From contig NZ_JABXWB010000005.1 of NCBI RefSeq assembly GCF_013375555.1, forward strand, positions 1,253,501-1,317,500: a DNA stretch of 64,000 bases, given 5' to 3'. A program made the position numbers and the translations under genes. This stretch comes from Sphingobium sp. EM0848 (GTDB lineage Bacteria; Pseudomonadota; Alphaproteobacteria; Sphingomonadales; Sphingomonadaceae). Under the pieces are notes generated by a model that was not told the DNA's origin, did no database searches, and was given only the letters and a program-made list of their open reading frames with translations. Shown one piece after another: positions 16,890 to 25,757 of this stretch. Positions within the stretch are counted from its first letter, which is position 1; each line of letters begins with the position of its first letter.

Positions 16890-17756
16890 ATGACCAAGGG
16901 TAAGACGACCGCCGCGAAGAAGACCAATGTTGACGCGTCAGTGAGTGATGCTTCATTGAGGGACGACGGGACGCAGCCTGCAAAGGCGGCAACCGGCAAA
17001 CGAGCCAAAACCAGCTCCGCCGAAAAGCCGGAGGTTTCGAAGACCAAGCCTTCCCGCAAGCGGCGGGAACAACAGCGGGCGATCGACACGAAACAGTTGA
17101 TATTGAACGCCGCGCTTTCCGAGTTTGCACAGGTCGGTTTCGAAGCGGCGAGCATTCGAAACATCGCGGCGATCACCGGTCTGCAGCACCCGCTTATCAC
17201 CTATCATTATCGAACCAAGGAAATCCTCTGGCAAGCTGTGGCTGAGGATGCGTTCACCCAGATCCGCCGCTTGTGGGACGAAGGCATACCGGATCAGGAG
17301 AATATGACAGCCGTTGAGCGGTTGCGGGCGGAATATTCAGCATTTCTTCGCTTCACCATCGCCTACCCTGATTTTCATCATTTCATGCTGCGTGAGAGCC
17401 GGCCGGGCAATCCGCGTCTGCCTTGGCTTGTGGAAACGGCCCTTCTCCCATTGATCAGGCGGCTTCTGCCACAGATCGAGGAAGCCCAGGAGCAGGGAGC
17501 GCTCCCTCCCGGCAATCCGGGCCTGATTCATTATATGCTGATCGGCATGATGTCGGTGCTTTCTTCCCTCAAGGATGAAATCCGGGAGAGTACGGGGATC
17601 GAAACGGACGATCCGGAGATCATCGAATCCTATCTGTCGATGGTCGATACCATGGTATTTCCTTCCATCGGCCTGCTGCACGGCAAGGAGCCGGAAGCAA
17701 AGGTCAAACCCAAGGCAGGCAGGGCAGGCAGTGGCCCGAAGGCCAAAGGCAAATAG
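16890..17756 (+). CDS. TetR-family regulator with long basic tails
   Basis: A Lys/Ala-rich N-terminal tail of about 65 residues precedes a TetR helix-turn-helix (AALSEFAQVGFEAASIRNIA, LQHPLITYHYRTKEILWQAV). The effector domain follows, and the protein ends in another Lys/Gly-rich tail. Total length is 288, against about 200 for the family; the tails may give non-specific DNA binding. It is convergent with the SDR gene, whose promoter carries two palindromes that could be its targets. The roughly 300 bases upstream hold no convincing gene. Confidence 0.82.
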   Translation: MTKGKTTAAKKTNVDASVSDASLRDDGTQPAKAATGKRAKTSSAEKPEVSKTKPSRKRREQQRAIDTKQLILNAALSEFAQVGFEAASIRNIAAITGLQHPLITYHYRTKEILWQAVAEDAFTQIRRLWDEGIPDQENMTAVERLRAEYSAFLRFTIAYPDFHHFMLRESRPGNPRLPWLVETALLPLIRRLLPQIEEAQEQGALPPGNPGLIHYMLIGMMSVLSSLKDEIRESTGIETDDPEIIESYLSMVDTMVFPSIGLLHGKEPEAKVKPKAGRAGSGPKAKGK

Positions 17757-17788
17757 CGCCTTCCGATTGAATCTGATCGGAAGAGGCG
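17757..17788. terminator. Hairpin after tetR gene
   Basis: CGCC-TTCCGAT pairs with ATCGGAAG-AGGCG, with a two-base bulge, starting on the base after the tetR stop. It is a likely terminator between the convergent tetR and SDR genes. Confidence 0.5.
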
Positions 17789-17909
17789 TGGACACGCGGA
17801 TTGTCTGAAATCGCTCCGAAATTCGTGCTTAAAGGGTTGTGCTGGCCGCAGATATCTTGCTGATGCCGGGGAGGTCGGCTTGCATGGCTGTCCATCCTCC
17901 CGGCTCGAT

Positions 17910-18743
17910 CTACCGGAACGAGTGAGGAAGGATTGCCTGCCCATGTTCGGGAATGGGCCAGCCAGCAGGCGCCCCAGCGAGGGCTGCGGCTTCCTCCGCC
18001 TTTCTGGACGTATCCCATAATGCCGCCACCAAACGACGTCCTGTTACCTTGTCCGCAGCGGGTGAAAGCAGCCAGAGCAGGGGAGGCAGCATGACCTCGG
18101 GTTGCAGGAGCGCCTGGCGTTCAAAGCCGCTTTCCGCCGGGACCATCGGCGTGTTGACGGGGCCGCCGGGAACCAAGGCATTAACCGTTATCCCGGTGCC
18201 GTCCAGATCTTGCGCCATGATCGCAGTGTGGGCTTCGGTCGCGGCTTTCGATCCGCCATAGGGAGCCATTCCGCGTGCCAGCATCGTACTCAGGCTGGTC
18301 GTCACGTTGATGATCCGTCCGTGACCCGATCGAAGCATGACGGGCGTTGCCGCGTGAGCAAGGTTGAACGGGCCGATCGTGTTGACCTCGATAATCTGAC
18401 GCCAGAGGGCAGGGGGAACGGACCAGAAGGGAGGAGGATTGACGATATAGTCCGCCCTGATACGCTCCTGTCCGATACCGGCATTGTTGATGATGCCGTC
18501 GAGCCGTCCGAAAGCATCGAGCGCGCAGGCCACCGCGCGTTCGCTGTCCTCTGTCTTCCGTACATCGAGCAGGATGGTACGGCATCGCTTGCCTGTAGAG
18601 GCGGGGATTGGGTCGAATGCCTCCTGCTGGAGATCACCGGCGATGACGCAGGCACCAGCGTCAAGCAGTCCCATGGTCATTGCTCGGCCCAGACCACTGG
18701 CCGCACCGGTAACGATGTAGCAGCGATTGTTCAGATCGGTCAT
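17910..18743 (-). CDS. Short-chain dehydrogenase/reductase
   Basis: The 277-residue protein has the SDR cofactor motif TGAASGLG near the N-terminus, NNAG (INNAGIGQERI) and the catalytic Tyr-Lys pair in YGGSK after TTSLS. The start at 18743 gives MTDLNNRCYIVTGAASGLG, the usual distance to the nucleotide motif. The C-terminus is longer than in most SDRs and Ala/Gly/Pro-rich. Substrate unknown. Two inverted repeats about 75-110 bp upstream suggest that it is repressed by a local TetR-type protein. Confidence 0.85.
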   Translation of the reverse strand: MTDLNNRCYIVTGAASGLGRAMTMGLLDAGACVIAGDLQQEAFDPIPASTGKRCRTILLDVRKTEDSERAVACALDAFGRLDGIINNAGIGQERIRADYIVNPPPFWSVPPALWRQIIEVNTIGPFNLAHAATPVMLRSGHGRIINVTTSLSTMLARGMAPYGGSKAATEAHTAIMAQDLDGTGITVNALVPGGPVNTPMVPAESGFERQALLQPEVMLPPLLWLLSPAADKVTGRRLVAALWDTSRKAEEAAALAGAPAGWPIPEHGQAILPHSFR

Positions 18744-18817
18744 ATCCTGTTTTCCTGATGCTGTCCCAATAGCAGTGCCGCTATCAGCCATCCTCTCGGG
18801 CCAATGCACATGGTGGC

Positions 18818-18838
18818 GCATTATAGGTTGCATAATGC
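18818..18838. promoter_or_regulatory. Inverted repeat upstream of SDR gene (site 1)
   Basis: GCATTAT and ATAATGC are exact complements separated by seven bases. The site lies 75 bp upstream of the SDR start and is a candidate operator. Confidence 0.4.
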
Positions 18839-18852
18839 TTTACGGTCGTAAA
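18839..18852. promoter_or_regulatory. Inverted repeat upstream of SDR gene (site 2)
   Basis: TTTACG-GT-CGTAAA is a perfect 14-bp inverted repeat that begins on the base after site 1. Two adjoining perfect palindromes are unlikely by chance in GC-rich DNA. Confidence 0.4.
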
Positions 18853-18947
18853 TGATAAATCGCTGGACATGCGGTTCTTGCATGGTGAGATGACCGGCGG
18901 GGAAATTGTTGATTGCGACCTTTGCTGCCGCGTCCGTTTGACCGAAC

Positions 18948-19901
18948 CTAATGACTCGCCAGGGGCGCGCTGAAAAGCGCGCGCTCTTCCGAGACGATGT
19001 CTTCAATAAATTTCGCGGCGGTCCGGACCCGCGCAAGATGACGCGTATCGGCGTGGATGACCATCCAGAGTGAGCGTGTCAGCCGTACCTCATCAGGGAG
19101 CACCGGGACCAGGCCAGCCAGATGTTCCGCGATAAAGGCGGGCAGCACGCAAAGGCCCGCGCCGGATTTGGCAGCCTGAAGCTGCGCGACCAGATTGCTG
19201 CTCTCTAGCGCGGTCGAGATTTCCGGATTAATCTGTTTGAGATAGTCGAGTTCTGGCGCATTGAGCAGGTCGTCAATATAGCCGATGAAGCGATGACCGC
19301 TCAGATCTTCCTGCCGCCGGATTTCAGATGTCTGGGCAAGATAGTCTCGCGAGGCATAAAGGCTGAGTGAATAGTCCGTCAACCGTTTGGCAAATAGTCG
19401 TCCCTTGGCGGGAGCGGAGAGTGCTATGGCGATGTCCGCATCCCGTTTCGCCACACTGAACAGGCTCGAACCGGCAACCAGCTGGATGCGCAAATCGGGA
19501 TATTGCACCCCCAGGCGCATCAAGCGGGGAGCCAGATAATAGCTGCCAAATCCTTCCGGCGCTCCTATCCGCACGCTGCCCTGGACAGCATGGTCGGCCC
19601 GGCCGACAACATCTTGCGCCTTGAGGGTAAGGAGTTCGATCTGCTCGGCTATAGGCAGAAGTCGTTCCCCCAGTGCGGTCAGGCTGTAACCTGTCGGTCC
19701 CCGGTCGAACAATGTTGACCGTAGACTTGTTTCAAGGTTCCCGATATGTCGCGCGACAGTGCTGTGATCCATACCCGTCCGGGATGCGGCGACCGTCAGC
19801 CGGCCATATCGTGCCACAGCCAGGAACGCCTGAAGGTTGTTCCAGTCGAAGCCCAGATTGGTTCGTGCGAAATCGCCCATCCGCTTCGCGAAAACTCCCA
19901 T
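18948..19901 (-). CDS. LysR-family transcriptional regulator
   Basis: The helix-turn-helix (DWNNLQAFLAVARYGRLTVAASRTGMDHSTVARHIGNLE) is at the N-terminus and the type-2 periplasmic-binding fold follows. Length is about 317 residues from ATG 19901, chosen for TTGGGA upstream; ATGs at 19919 and 19880 are also possible. The HTH has the Ser-Thr-Val-Ala-Arg-His variant of regulators acting on aromatic or short-chain acid genes. It is divergent from the PHA synthase gene across about 290 bases, and that gene is its most likely target. Confidence 0.82.
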   Translation of the reverse strand: MGVFAKRMGDFARTNLGFDWNNLQAFLAVARYGRLTVAASRTGMDHSTVARHIGNLETSLRSTLFDRGPTGYSLTALGERLLPIAEQIELLTLKAQDVVGRADHAVQGSVRIGAPEGFGSYYLAPRLMRLGVQYPDLRIQLVAGSSLFSVAKRDADIAIALSAPAKGRLFAKRLTDYSLSLYASRDYLAQTSEIRRQEDLSGHRFIGYIDDLLNAPELDYLKQINPEISTALESSNLVAQLQAAKSGAGLCVLPAFIAEHLAGLVPVLPDEVRLTRSLWMVIHADTRHLARVRTAAKFIEDIVSEERALFSAPLASH

Positions 19902-20193
19902 GGTATTCCCAAGCGACATTGTGCGAGAAGAATTGAGTCTTCGCAACAAGGAACGAACAAAATGGCGCTCGAACCTGACCGCGTTTCTTCCATGCATTCC
20001 GGCCGCATCGAACGCAGGCGGCCAGAGCCTCCGCCGGGCTGGGCAACGGCGCATCCTGACTTGATGCTCCGCCTCCTATTCGTTGATCCGCGTCCCGGCC
20101 CGGCGCTTGAAGAGTTTTTTGCTCTCCGCGACTGACGCTGCTCGAGGATCGAGTGGCACATGGCATTGACAGCTGAAATGGACATGACACTGC

Positions 20194-21906
20194 ATGAGCG
20201 ACATGAAACATAAGGATTGGTGGGCTCTGGCCGAGGCCGCTGCCGAAGCCATGGTCAAGGCGACGGCAAATGCACCCTTGGCGCGGCTGACCCGGCAACC
20301 CTATGACCCTTCAACAATCGCCCGATCCGTTGCCGCTTTCACCGGCAGTTTGTGGTCCAAGCCCGCCGAGGTCATGGAGCTACAACTGCAAGCCGCGCGC
20401 CAATGGGGAGAATTTTGGGGAAGGACCTTCACCGGGATAGAAACCCCCAAGCCCAAGGATCGACGCTTTTCTGCGGAAGCGTGGCAAGACGATCCCCATT
20501 ACCGCGTCATTCGCGACAGCTATTTGTTGGCGGCGGAACAGCTTCGCGCCCTGGTCGGGAAGGGGGAAGGCGATGCGTCGACGCGCGCCATGGTCTATTT
20601 CCTGCTGGATCAGTATCTCAACGCCATTGCGCCGACAAACTTTCCCTTTGCCAATCCGGAGGTTGTCGACCGCACGCGCGAGACCGGCGGAGCGAATCTG
20701 GTCCATGGCTTTGCCCATCTTCTCGAGGATATCTCCAGCGGCAAGGGTATTGTGCGCCGCCGTACCGATCCCGGCGCCTTTGAGAAGGGCAAGACAATTG
20801 CGGCGACGCCCGGATGGGTCGTTTACGAAAACGATCTCTTCCAGCTCATCCAATATAACCCCGCCACGCCGACAGTCGATGCCGAGCCGCTGCTCTATGT
20901 ACCGCCACTCGTGAACCGCTACTACATGATCGATCTTCAGCCCAGGTCCAGCCTGGTCAAATGGCTGGTCGATCAGGGCAGAACCGTGTTCGTCATTTCC
21001 TGGGTGAACCCGGCCGAGGAGCTTCGCGACAAGGGGATCGACGACTATGTCCTTTCGGGTGTCGTCGAGGCCATCGACGTCGTTCGTGAAAGGACGGGCG
21101 CCAGGCCGAACCTCTTCGCCTTTTGTCTGGGTGGTACGCTCGCCATCATCGCCTTGGCCTGGCTGGCCGCCAAGGGGCGCGGTGCGGACGTCAATTCGGC
21201 TACGCTGATCGGCACTATGATCGATTTTGCCGATATGCGGGACTGGGCCGCATTCGTGCATGAAGCGCATGCCGATGCGTTGGAGGAGCATCTGGCGCAG
21301 CAGGGCTTCATCGACTCGATCGAATTGCAACAGCTCTTCTCGGCGATGCGAGCCAATGATCTCATCTGGTCGTCGGTGGTGAATCATTATCTGCTCGATC
21401 GGGCCGCGCCGCCCTCCGACCTGCTCTATTGGTTCGAGGACGGAGCGCGCATTCCCGCAGCCTTTGTCGCGAGCTTCAATCGCGCCCTTCTGCTCGAGAA
21501 CCGCCTTGTGGGTGGCGCCGGGTTCAGCGTCGGCGGCGAGGCCATCGACCTTGCAAGAATAACGACACCGTTGCTCTCGATCGCACTCAAGGACGATCAT
21601 GTCTCTGCATGGGATGCGGTGTATCGGGGCGCGCAATTCCTGAAGGCAGACTTTCTGCTGGGTGGATCAGGGCATAATGCGGGGGTGATCAACCCGCCCT
21701 CCGCGAACAAGCATGGCTATTGGATCAACGACAGTCATGCGGACGTCGCGGATGACTGGTTTGCCGGCGCCCAGCGTTATGATGGTTCATGGTGGCCCCA
21801 TTGGCTTGAATGGCTGGCACGCCATGGATCGGACGAGCGCGTCGCGGGGCGTGCCATCTCCGACGGGATTGAGCCGGCTCCGGGCGCCTATGTCAGGAAG
21901 CCGTAA
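20194..21906 (+). CDS. phaC: Poly(3-hydroxyalkanoate) synthase, class I type
   Basis: The 570-residue product shows the synthase lipase-like box FAFCLGGT with catalytic Cys311, Asp468 in LKDDHVSAW and His494 in GGSGHNAGVINPP. It would polymerise 3-hydroxyacyl-CoA into storage granules. The usually conserved YWNxDxTRxP stretch reads YWFEDGARIP, so it is a divergent member. No phaA, phaB, phasin or phaR neighbours are present. The gene stands alone, with a convergent LysR gene starting only eight bases after its stop. The start could also be ATG 20203; the ribosome site is weak for both. Confidence 0.88.
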   Translation: MSDMKHKDWWALAEAAAEAMVKATANAPLARLTRQPYDPSTIARSVAAFTGSLWSKPAEVMELQLQAARQWGEFWGRTFTGIETPKPKDRRFSAEAWQDDPHYRVIRDSYLLAAEQLRALVGKGEGDASTRAMVYFLLDQYLNAIAPTNFPFANPEVVDRTRETGGANLVHGFAHLLEDISSGKGIVRRRTDPGAFEKGKTIAATPGWVVYENDLFQLIQYNPATPTVDAEPLLYVPPLVNRYYMIDLQPRSSLVKWLVDQGRTVFVISWVNPAEELRDKGIDDYVLSGVVEAIDVVRERTGARPNLFAFCLGGTLAIIALAWLAAKGRGADVNSATLIGTMIDFADMRDWAAFVHEAHADALEEHLAQQGFIDSIELQQLFSAMRANDLIWSSVVNHYLLDRAAPPSDLLYWFEDGARIPAAFVASFNRALLLENRLVGGAGFSVGGEAIDLARITTPLLSIALKDDHVSAWDAVYRGAQFLKADFLLGGSGHNAGVINPPSANKHGYWINDSHADVADDWFAGAQRYDGSWWPHWLEWLARHGSDERVAGRAISDGIEPAPGAYVRKP

Positions 21907-21914
21907 CCATCAGG

Positions 21915-22835
21915 TCAGGCCGTAATCTCGCTGGCACTCATCACGCCGCAGGATTTGAGGCGTTCGATCATCCATCGTCCGGCAGGCCCTGGAGGATCGG
22001 CCGCCCGATATACGGCCGACATTGCCAGGGCGAGGCCGCCGGGGGGAACGTCTTCGATCGACAATTCGACAAGACGTCCTGCCGCCAGATCGTCCTGAAT
22101 GGTATGAAGGGGCATGCCGCCCCATCCCAGGCCGTTCAGGAGGAAAGCGTGTTTTGCGAACAGATCGGCGAGGCGCCAGGTTGAGGGCGCCATGACGCCG
22201 AACTCGCGCCCGGCCGACAGATTGGATCGATCCGTCAACACAAGTTGCACATGGCGCGACAGTTCCTGTTTCGGGATGACGCCGTGCCATGCGGCCAATG
22301 GGTGGTTGGCAGCAGCAACCATCATGAAGGTAACGCTGCCGAGCCGTTCGGCGACCAGCCCGGCAGGCAAAGTCGGCAGAGAACCGGCGATACCGAAGCT
22401 GGCCCGGCCGTCCAGTACGGGTTCCAGGGCAGCGCCCAGCGCCTCGACATAGAGGCGCAGCGGCGTGCCCGCAAACTGATGGCGAAAATCCATGGCCGCC
22501 CCTGCAAGGGCGTCGATCGGAAAGAAGACATCCGCGACCGCCGTCAGCTCAGCCTCGATCCCTGAGGCTATGCCCTTGGCCCTGGCCTTCATCAGATCTA
22601 CGCTTGCGAGCACTTGCTGTGCATCGGCGATCAGCACGACGCCTTCGGTGGTCAGCTTGGGATAGCGCCCGCTCCGGTCAAAAAGCGTGACGCCGAGTTG
22701 AAATTCAAGGCTGCTGATGGCTTCGCTCACCGCCGACTGTGTACGGAGCAAGCGCCGTCCGGCGGCCGAGAAGCTTCCTTCCTCTACCGCCGCCTGGAAG
22801 AGGCGCAATTGATCCAGTGAAAGGCCCTCGATCAT
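21915..22835 (-). CDS. LysR-family regulator divergent from azoR
   Basis: The 306-residue protein starts at ATG 22835, with AGGAG seven bases upstream. The HTH reads LSLDQLRLFQAAVEEGSFSAAGRRLLRTQSAVSEAISSLE, followed by a substrate-binding domain. It is divergent from the azoR operon across 160 bases, the standard arrangement for a LysR activator and its target. The inducer is probably a quinone, azo or nitroaromatic compound if the target assignment holds; this is inference. Confidence 0.85.
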   Translation of the reverse strand: MIEGLSLDQLRLFQAAVEEGSFSAAGRRLLRTQSAVSEAISSLEFQLGVTLFDRSGRYPKLTTEGVVLIADAQQVLASVDLMKARAKGIASGIEAELTAVADVFFPIDALAGAAMDFRHQFAGTPLRLYVEALGAALEPVLDGRASFGIAGSLPTLPAGLVAERLGSVTFMMVAAANHPLAAWHGVIPKQELSRHVQLVLTDRSNLSAGREFGVMAPSTWRLADLFAKHAFLLNGLGWGGMPLHTIQDDLAAGRLVELSIEDVPPGGLALAMSAVYRAADPPGPAGRWMIERLKSCGVMSASEITA

Positions 22836-22997
22836 GGATTTCTCCTGACCCATCGAATCTGCCGATGGACAACATAAGAATATCCCGACTTTTCCCGATT
22901 GGGAAGCGGTGCCAATTTGTACGCCATGCTTTGCATTTTCCAGAAAATCTTTCGCAACCATGCTTCGCCCGAAATGGGCCAGCCGGAGAATAATGCC

Positions 22998-23609
22998 ATG
23001 ACCATTCTACACATTGATTCGAGTATTCTTGGCCCATATTCGGTGAGCCGTGCGCTCACCGCTGAAGTTGTCGCCAAGCAGCAGGCTCTTTTCCCCGGAT
23101 CGGGGGTCATTCGCCGTGATCTGGTCGCGGATGCCGCGTTGCACCTCTCCGATGCCCATCTGGCCGCCTTTCAGGGGGGCGAAGTCACCGATCCGGCGCT
23201 CGGCCGGGATCTCGAAGCGGGTGGCGCCTATATCGAGGATCTTTTTGAAGCTGACGTCATCGTGATCGGTGCGCCGATGTACAATTTTTCGGTTCCCTCG
23301 CAGCTCAAGGCCTGGATCGACCGCATCTGTGTCGCAGGGCGCACCTTCCAATATGGCGCGAACGGGCCCGAAGGCCTGCTTCCCAAAGGCAAGAAGGTGT
23401 TCCTCGCCTCGACCCGCGGCGGCGTCTACACCGGTGACAGCCCGGCTGCGGCGCTTGAGCACCATGAAAGCTATCTGCGCGGTGTGCTCGGCTTCATCGG
23501 CCTGACGGACGTCACGGTCATTCGGGCGGAAGGCCTCAATATGGGCGATGAGCCCAAGGCTGCGGCCATTGCCAAGGCCAAGGCCGAAATCGACGCGCTG
23601 GCCGCGTGA
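22998..23609 (+). CDS. azoR: FMN-dependent NADH-azoreductase / quinone reductase
   Basis: The 203-residue flavodoxin-fold protein begins MTILHIDSSILGPYSVSRALTAEV, the FMN phosphate loop of AzoR. GAPMYNFSVPSQLKAWID and the glycine-rich STRGGVYTG loop complete the FMN site. AzoR enzymes reduce quinones and azo dyes by two-electron steps in the cytosol. ATG 22998 is used, with GGAGA upstream; longer upstream frames are not family sequence. A 15-bp perfect hairpin follows the stop, so downstream genes may be expressed at a lower level. Confidence 0.88.
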   Translation: MTILHIDSSILGPYSVSRALTAEVVAKQQALFPGSGVIRRDLVADAALHLSDAHLAAFQGGEVTDPALGRDLEAGGAYIEDLFEADVIVIGAPMYNFSVPSQLKAWIDRICVAGRTFQYGANGPEGLLPKGKKVFLASTRGGVYTGDSPAAALEHHESYLRGVLGFIGLTDVTVIRAEGLNMGDEPKAAAIAKAKAEIDALAA

Positions 23610-23616
23610 CAATGAT

Positions 23617-23652
23617 CTGGTTGCCGCCGGCTGAAATGCCGGCGGCAACCAG
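23617..23652. terminator. Perfect 15-bp hairpin after azoR
   Basis: CTGGTTGCCGCCGGC (23617-23631) is exactly complementary to 23638-23652 around a TGAAAT loop. No T-run follows. It may be an attenuator or mRNA-stability element between azoR and the LLM gene. Confidence 0.5.
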
Positions 23653-23678
23653 GCGATGCAGGATCGGCAGAGGCGGAA

Positions 23679-24731
23679 ATGGAAATTGGCATAGACAGTT
23701 TCGCTGCCACCATGCCAGACCCTGAAACTGGTGTTATGGTGCCGGCAGCGGATCGGATCGAATGTCTTCTGGAGGAAGTCGAGATCGCCGACCGCGTCGG
23801 GCTCGATATCTTCGGTATCGGCGAGCATCATCGCAAGGAATTTCTCGATTCAGCGCCGACGGTGATACTTGCGGCAGCGGCGGCCCGCACACGCAATATC
23901 CGGCTGGCCAGCGCAGTCACGGTGTTGAGCGCTGCAGACCCTGTCCGCATCTTCCAGGAATTTGCGACGATCGATCTGATCGCCCGAGGACGCGCCGAAA
24001 TCGTCGTCGGCCGCGGTTCCTTTGGCGAGGCCTATCCCCTGTTCGGATTCGCTCCCGAACATTATGACGCCCTGTTCGCGGAGAAGCTTGATCTTCTGCT
24101 GACGCTGCGCGATCAGGTCCATGTGACGTGGCAGGGCAAATTCCGCCCAAGGCTGACGGGTCAGGGTGTCTATCCCAGACCCTATCAGGATCGGATGCCA
24201 ATCTGGATCGGTGTCGGCGGAACGCCCCAATCCTTCGCCCGCGCAGGTGCCCTCGGCTTGCCGCTGATGATCGCCATCATCGGCGGGAATTTTCACCGTT
24301 TCCGCCCTCTCGTGGATCTTTATCGGGAGGCGGGACGTAGGGCGGGCCATGATCCCAAAACCCTTGCCGTGGGCGTCCACGCAATGGGCTTTGTCGGGGA
24401 CACGGCCAAAGCGGCCAAGGACGCCTTCTTTCCGGGCTGGTCCTATATGTTCACGGAAATCGGTCGTGAGCGTGGCTGGTCGCCCGCGACGCTTTGGCAG
24501 TTTGAAGCCATGTGCTCGCCGGAAGGGGCGTTTCTCATCGGTGATCCCCGGACGGTCGCGCAGCGGGTACTGGCGGTGGACGAAGCGCTCGGCGGTATCT
24601 CGCGTATCACCTTCCAGATGAGTTCGGCAATGCTGAACACCGCTGCGATGCGCCGCTCGATCGAACTGCTCGGGACAGAAGTTGCCCCGATCGTCCGTGC
24701 CGCTTCCGGCAAGGGGGCGATCAATGGGTGA
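23679..24731 (+). CDS. LLM-class flavin-dependent oxidoreductase
   Basis: The 350-residue product is a luciferase-like TIM barrel: DIFGIGEHHRKEFLDSAP near the start is the classic LLM motif, followed by ARGRAEIVVGRGSFGEAYPLFG and GVGGTPQSFARAGALGLPL. Members are FMN/FMNH2 or F420 monooxygenases or reductases. It overlaps the start of the glutathionyl-hydroquinone reductase gene by 8 bases, so the two products probably act in sequence, for example hydroxylation followed by thiol-dependent clearing of a quinone. The substrate is unknown. Confidence 0.85.
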   Translation: MEIGIDSFAATMPDPETGVMVPAADRIECLLEEVEIADRVGLDIFGIGEHHRKEFLDSAPTVILAAAAARTRNIRLASAVTVLSAADPVRIFQEFATIDLIARGRAEIVVGRGSFGEAYPLFGFAPEHYDALFAEKLDLLLTLRDQVHVTWQGKFRPRLTGQGVYPRPYQDRMPIWIGVGGTPQSFARAGALGLPLMIAIIGGNFHRFRPLVDLYREAGRRAGHDPKTLAVGVHAMGFVGDTAKAAKDAFFPGWSYMFTEIGRERGWSPATLWQFEAMCSPEGAFLIGDPRTVAQRVLAVDEALGGISRITFQMSSAMLNTAAMRRSIELLGTEVAPIVRAASGKGAING

Positions 24732-25692
24732 ACTGATCGATGGGACCTGGCACCGAACCGGCATCGATACGGTTCTGACCGATGGAGCACTGCGCCGCCC
24801 TCCGTCCGTGTTCCGCAACTGGATCATGTCGAAGGAGGCGGCGGCGGGCGGACCTGTCCGCTTCCCGGCCGAGGCTGGACGCTACCATCTCTATGTTTCG
24901 CTGGCCTGCCCGTGGGCGCATCGGACGCTGATCATGCGCAAGCTCAAAGGGCTTGAAGACTTGATCGGCCTTTCCGTGGTGCACTGGCACATGGGTGAAG
25001 ACGGATGGACTTTCGAATCCGGGCCCGGTGTCATTGCCGACACGGTCAACGGTACGGAACGGCTGTACGAAGTCTATCAGCTTGCGAAGCTGCACTGCAC
25101 GTCCCGCGTGACCGTTCCAGTTCTTTGGGACAAGGTGACGCGGGCGATCGTTTCCAATGAATCCTCCGAAATCCTGCGAATGTTCAATTCGGTCTTCGAC
25201 GATTTGGGTGCACTTGAAGGTGATTATTATCCCGCCGCGCATCGCGACGAGATCGAGGCTGTGAATGCACGTATTCTCGCGAATCTCAACAATGGCGTAT
25301 ATCGCGCCGGTTTTGCCACGACCCAGCAAGCCTATGAGGCGGCGGTCCATGACGTCTTCGACACGCTGGACTGGCTTGAGGACCGGCTCACGAACCAGCA
25401 TTTTCTGGTCGGCGGGCACTTGACCGAGGCTGATATCCGGCTATTCACGACACTTGTCCGCTTCGACGCCGTCTACCATGGTCATTTCAAGTGCAACCGC
25501 CGGACCTTGACCGAATATTCTGCGCTTTGGGCCTATACGCGCGATCTTTACCATCATCCGGCTATTCGAGAGACGATCGATTTTGATCATATCAAGGGCC
25601 ATTATTACGGCAGCCATCCATGGTTGAACCCTGGAGGCATTGTGCCCATCGGACCTGATCACAAATTCGATGCCCCATCTGAAATGGGCTGA
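24724..25692 (+). CDS. Glutathionyl-hydroquinone reductase (xi-class GST)
   Basis: The 322-residue protein has YHLYVSLACPWAHRTLIMRKLKGLED with the catalytic Cys62 in the CPWAHR motif that defines xi-class GSTs (YqjG, ECM4, PcpF). The helical domain holds GGHLTEADIRLFTTLVRFDAVYHGHFKCN, also diagnostic. These enzymes reduce glutathionyl-(chloro)hydroquinones back to hydroquinones and act in quinone detoxification and in pentachlorophenol or lignin-derived pathways. Its start lies within the end of the LLM gene. The link with azoR and LLM suggests a quinone-handling operon. Confidence 0.9.
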   Translation: MGELIDGTWHRTGIDTVLTDGALRRPPSVFRNWIMSKEAAAGGPVRFPAEAGRYHLYVSLACPWAHRTLIMRKLKGLEDLIGLSVVHWHMGEDGWTFESGPGVIADTVNGTERLYEVYQLAKLHCTSRVTVPVLWDKVTRAIVSNESSEILRMFNSVFDDLGALEGDYYPAAHRDEIEAVNARILANLNNGVYRAGFATTQQAYEAAVHDVFDTLDWLEDRLTNQHFLVGGHLTEADIRLFTTLVRFDAVYHGHFKCNRRTLTEYSALWAYTRDLYHHPAIRETIDFDHIKGHYYGSHPWLNPGGIVPIGPDHKFDAPSEMG

Positions 25693-25757
25693 TCCCGTCG
25701 ATAGGAGGCAAGGCCTGATCCCGACAGGGACCGTCAATTGCAAAGAGAAGTCGCGTC

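Noticed and set aside
20380..21636. A 418-codon frame antisense to the PHA synthase gene
   Set aside because: The plus strand carries all catalytic motifs of PhaC; the antisense frame is low in hydrophobic residues and unrelated to any family.
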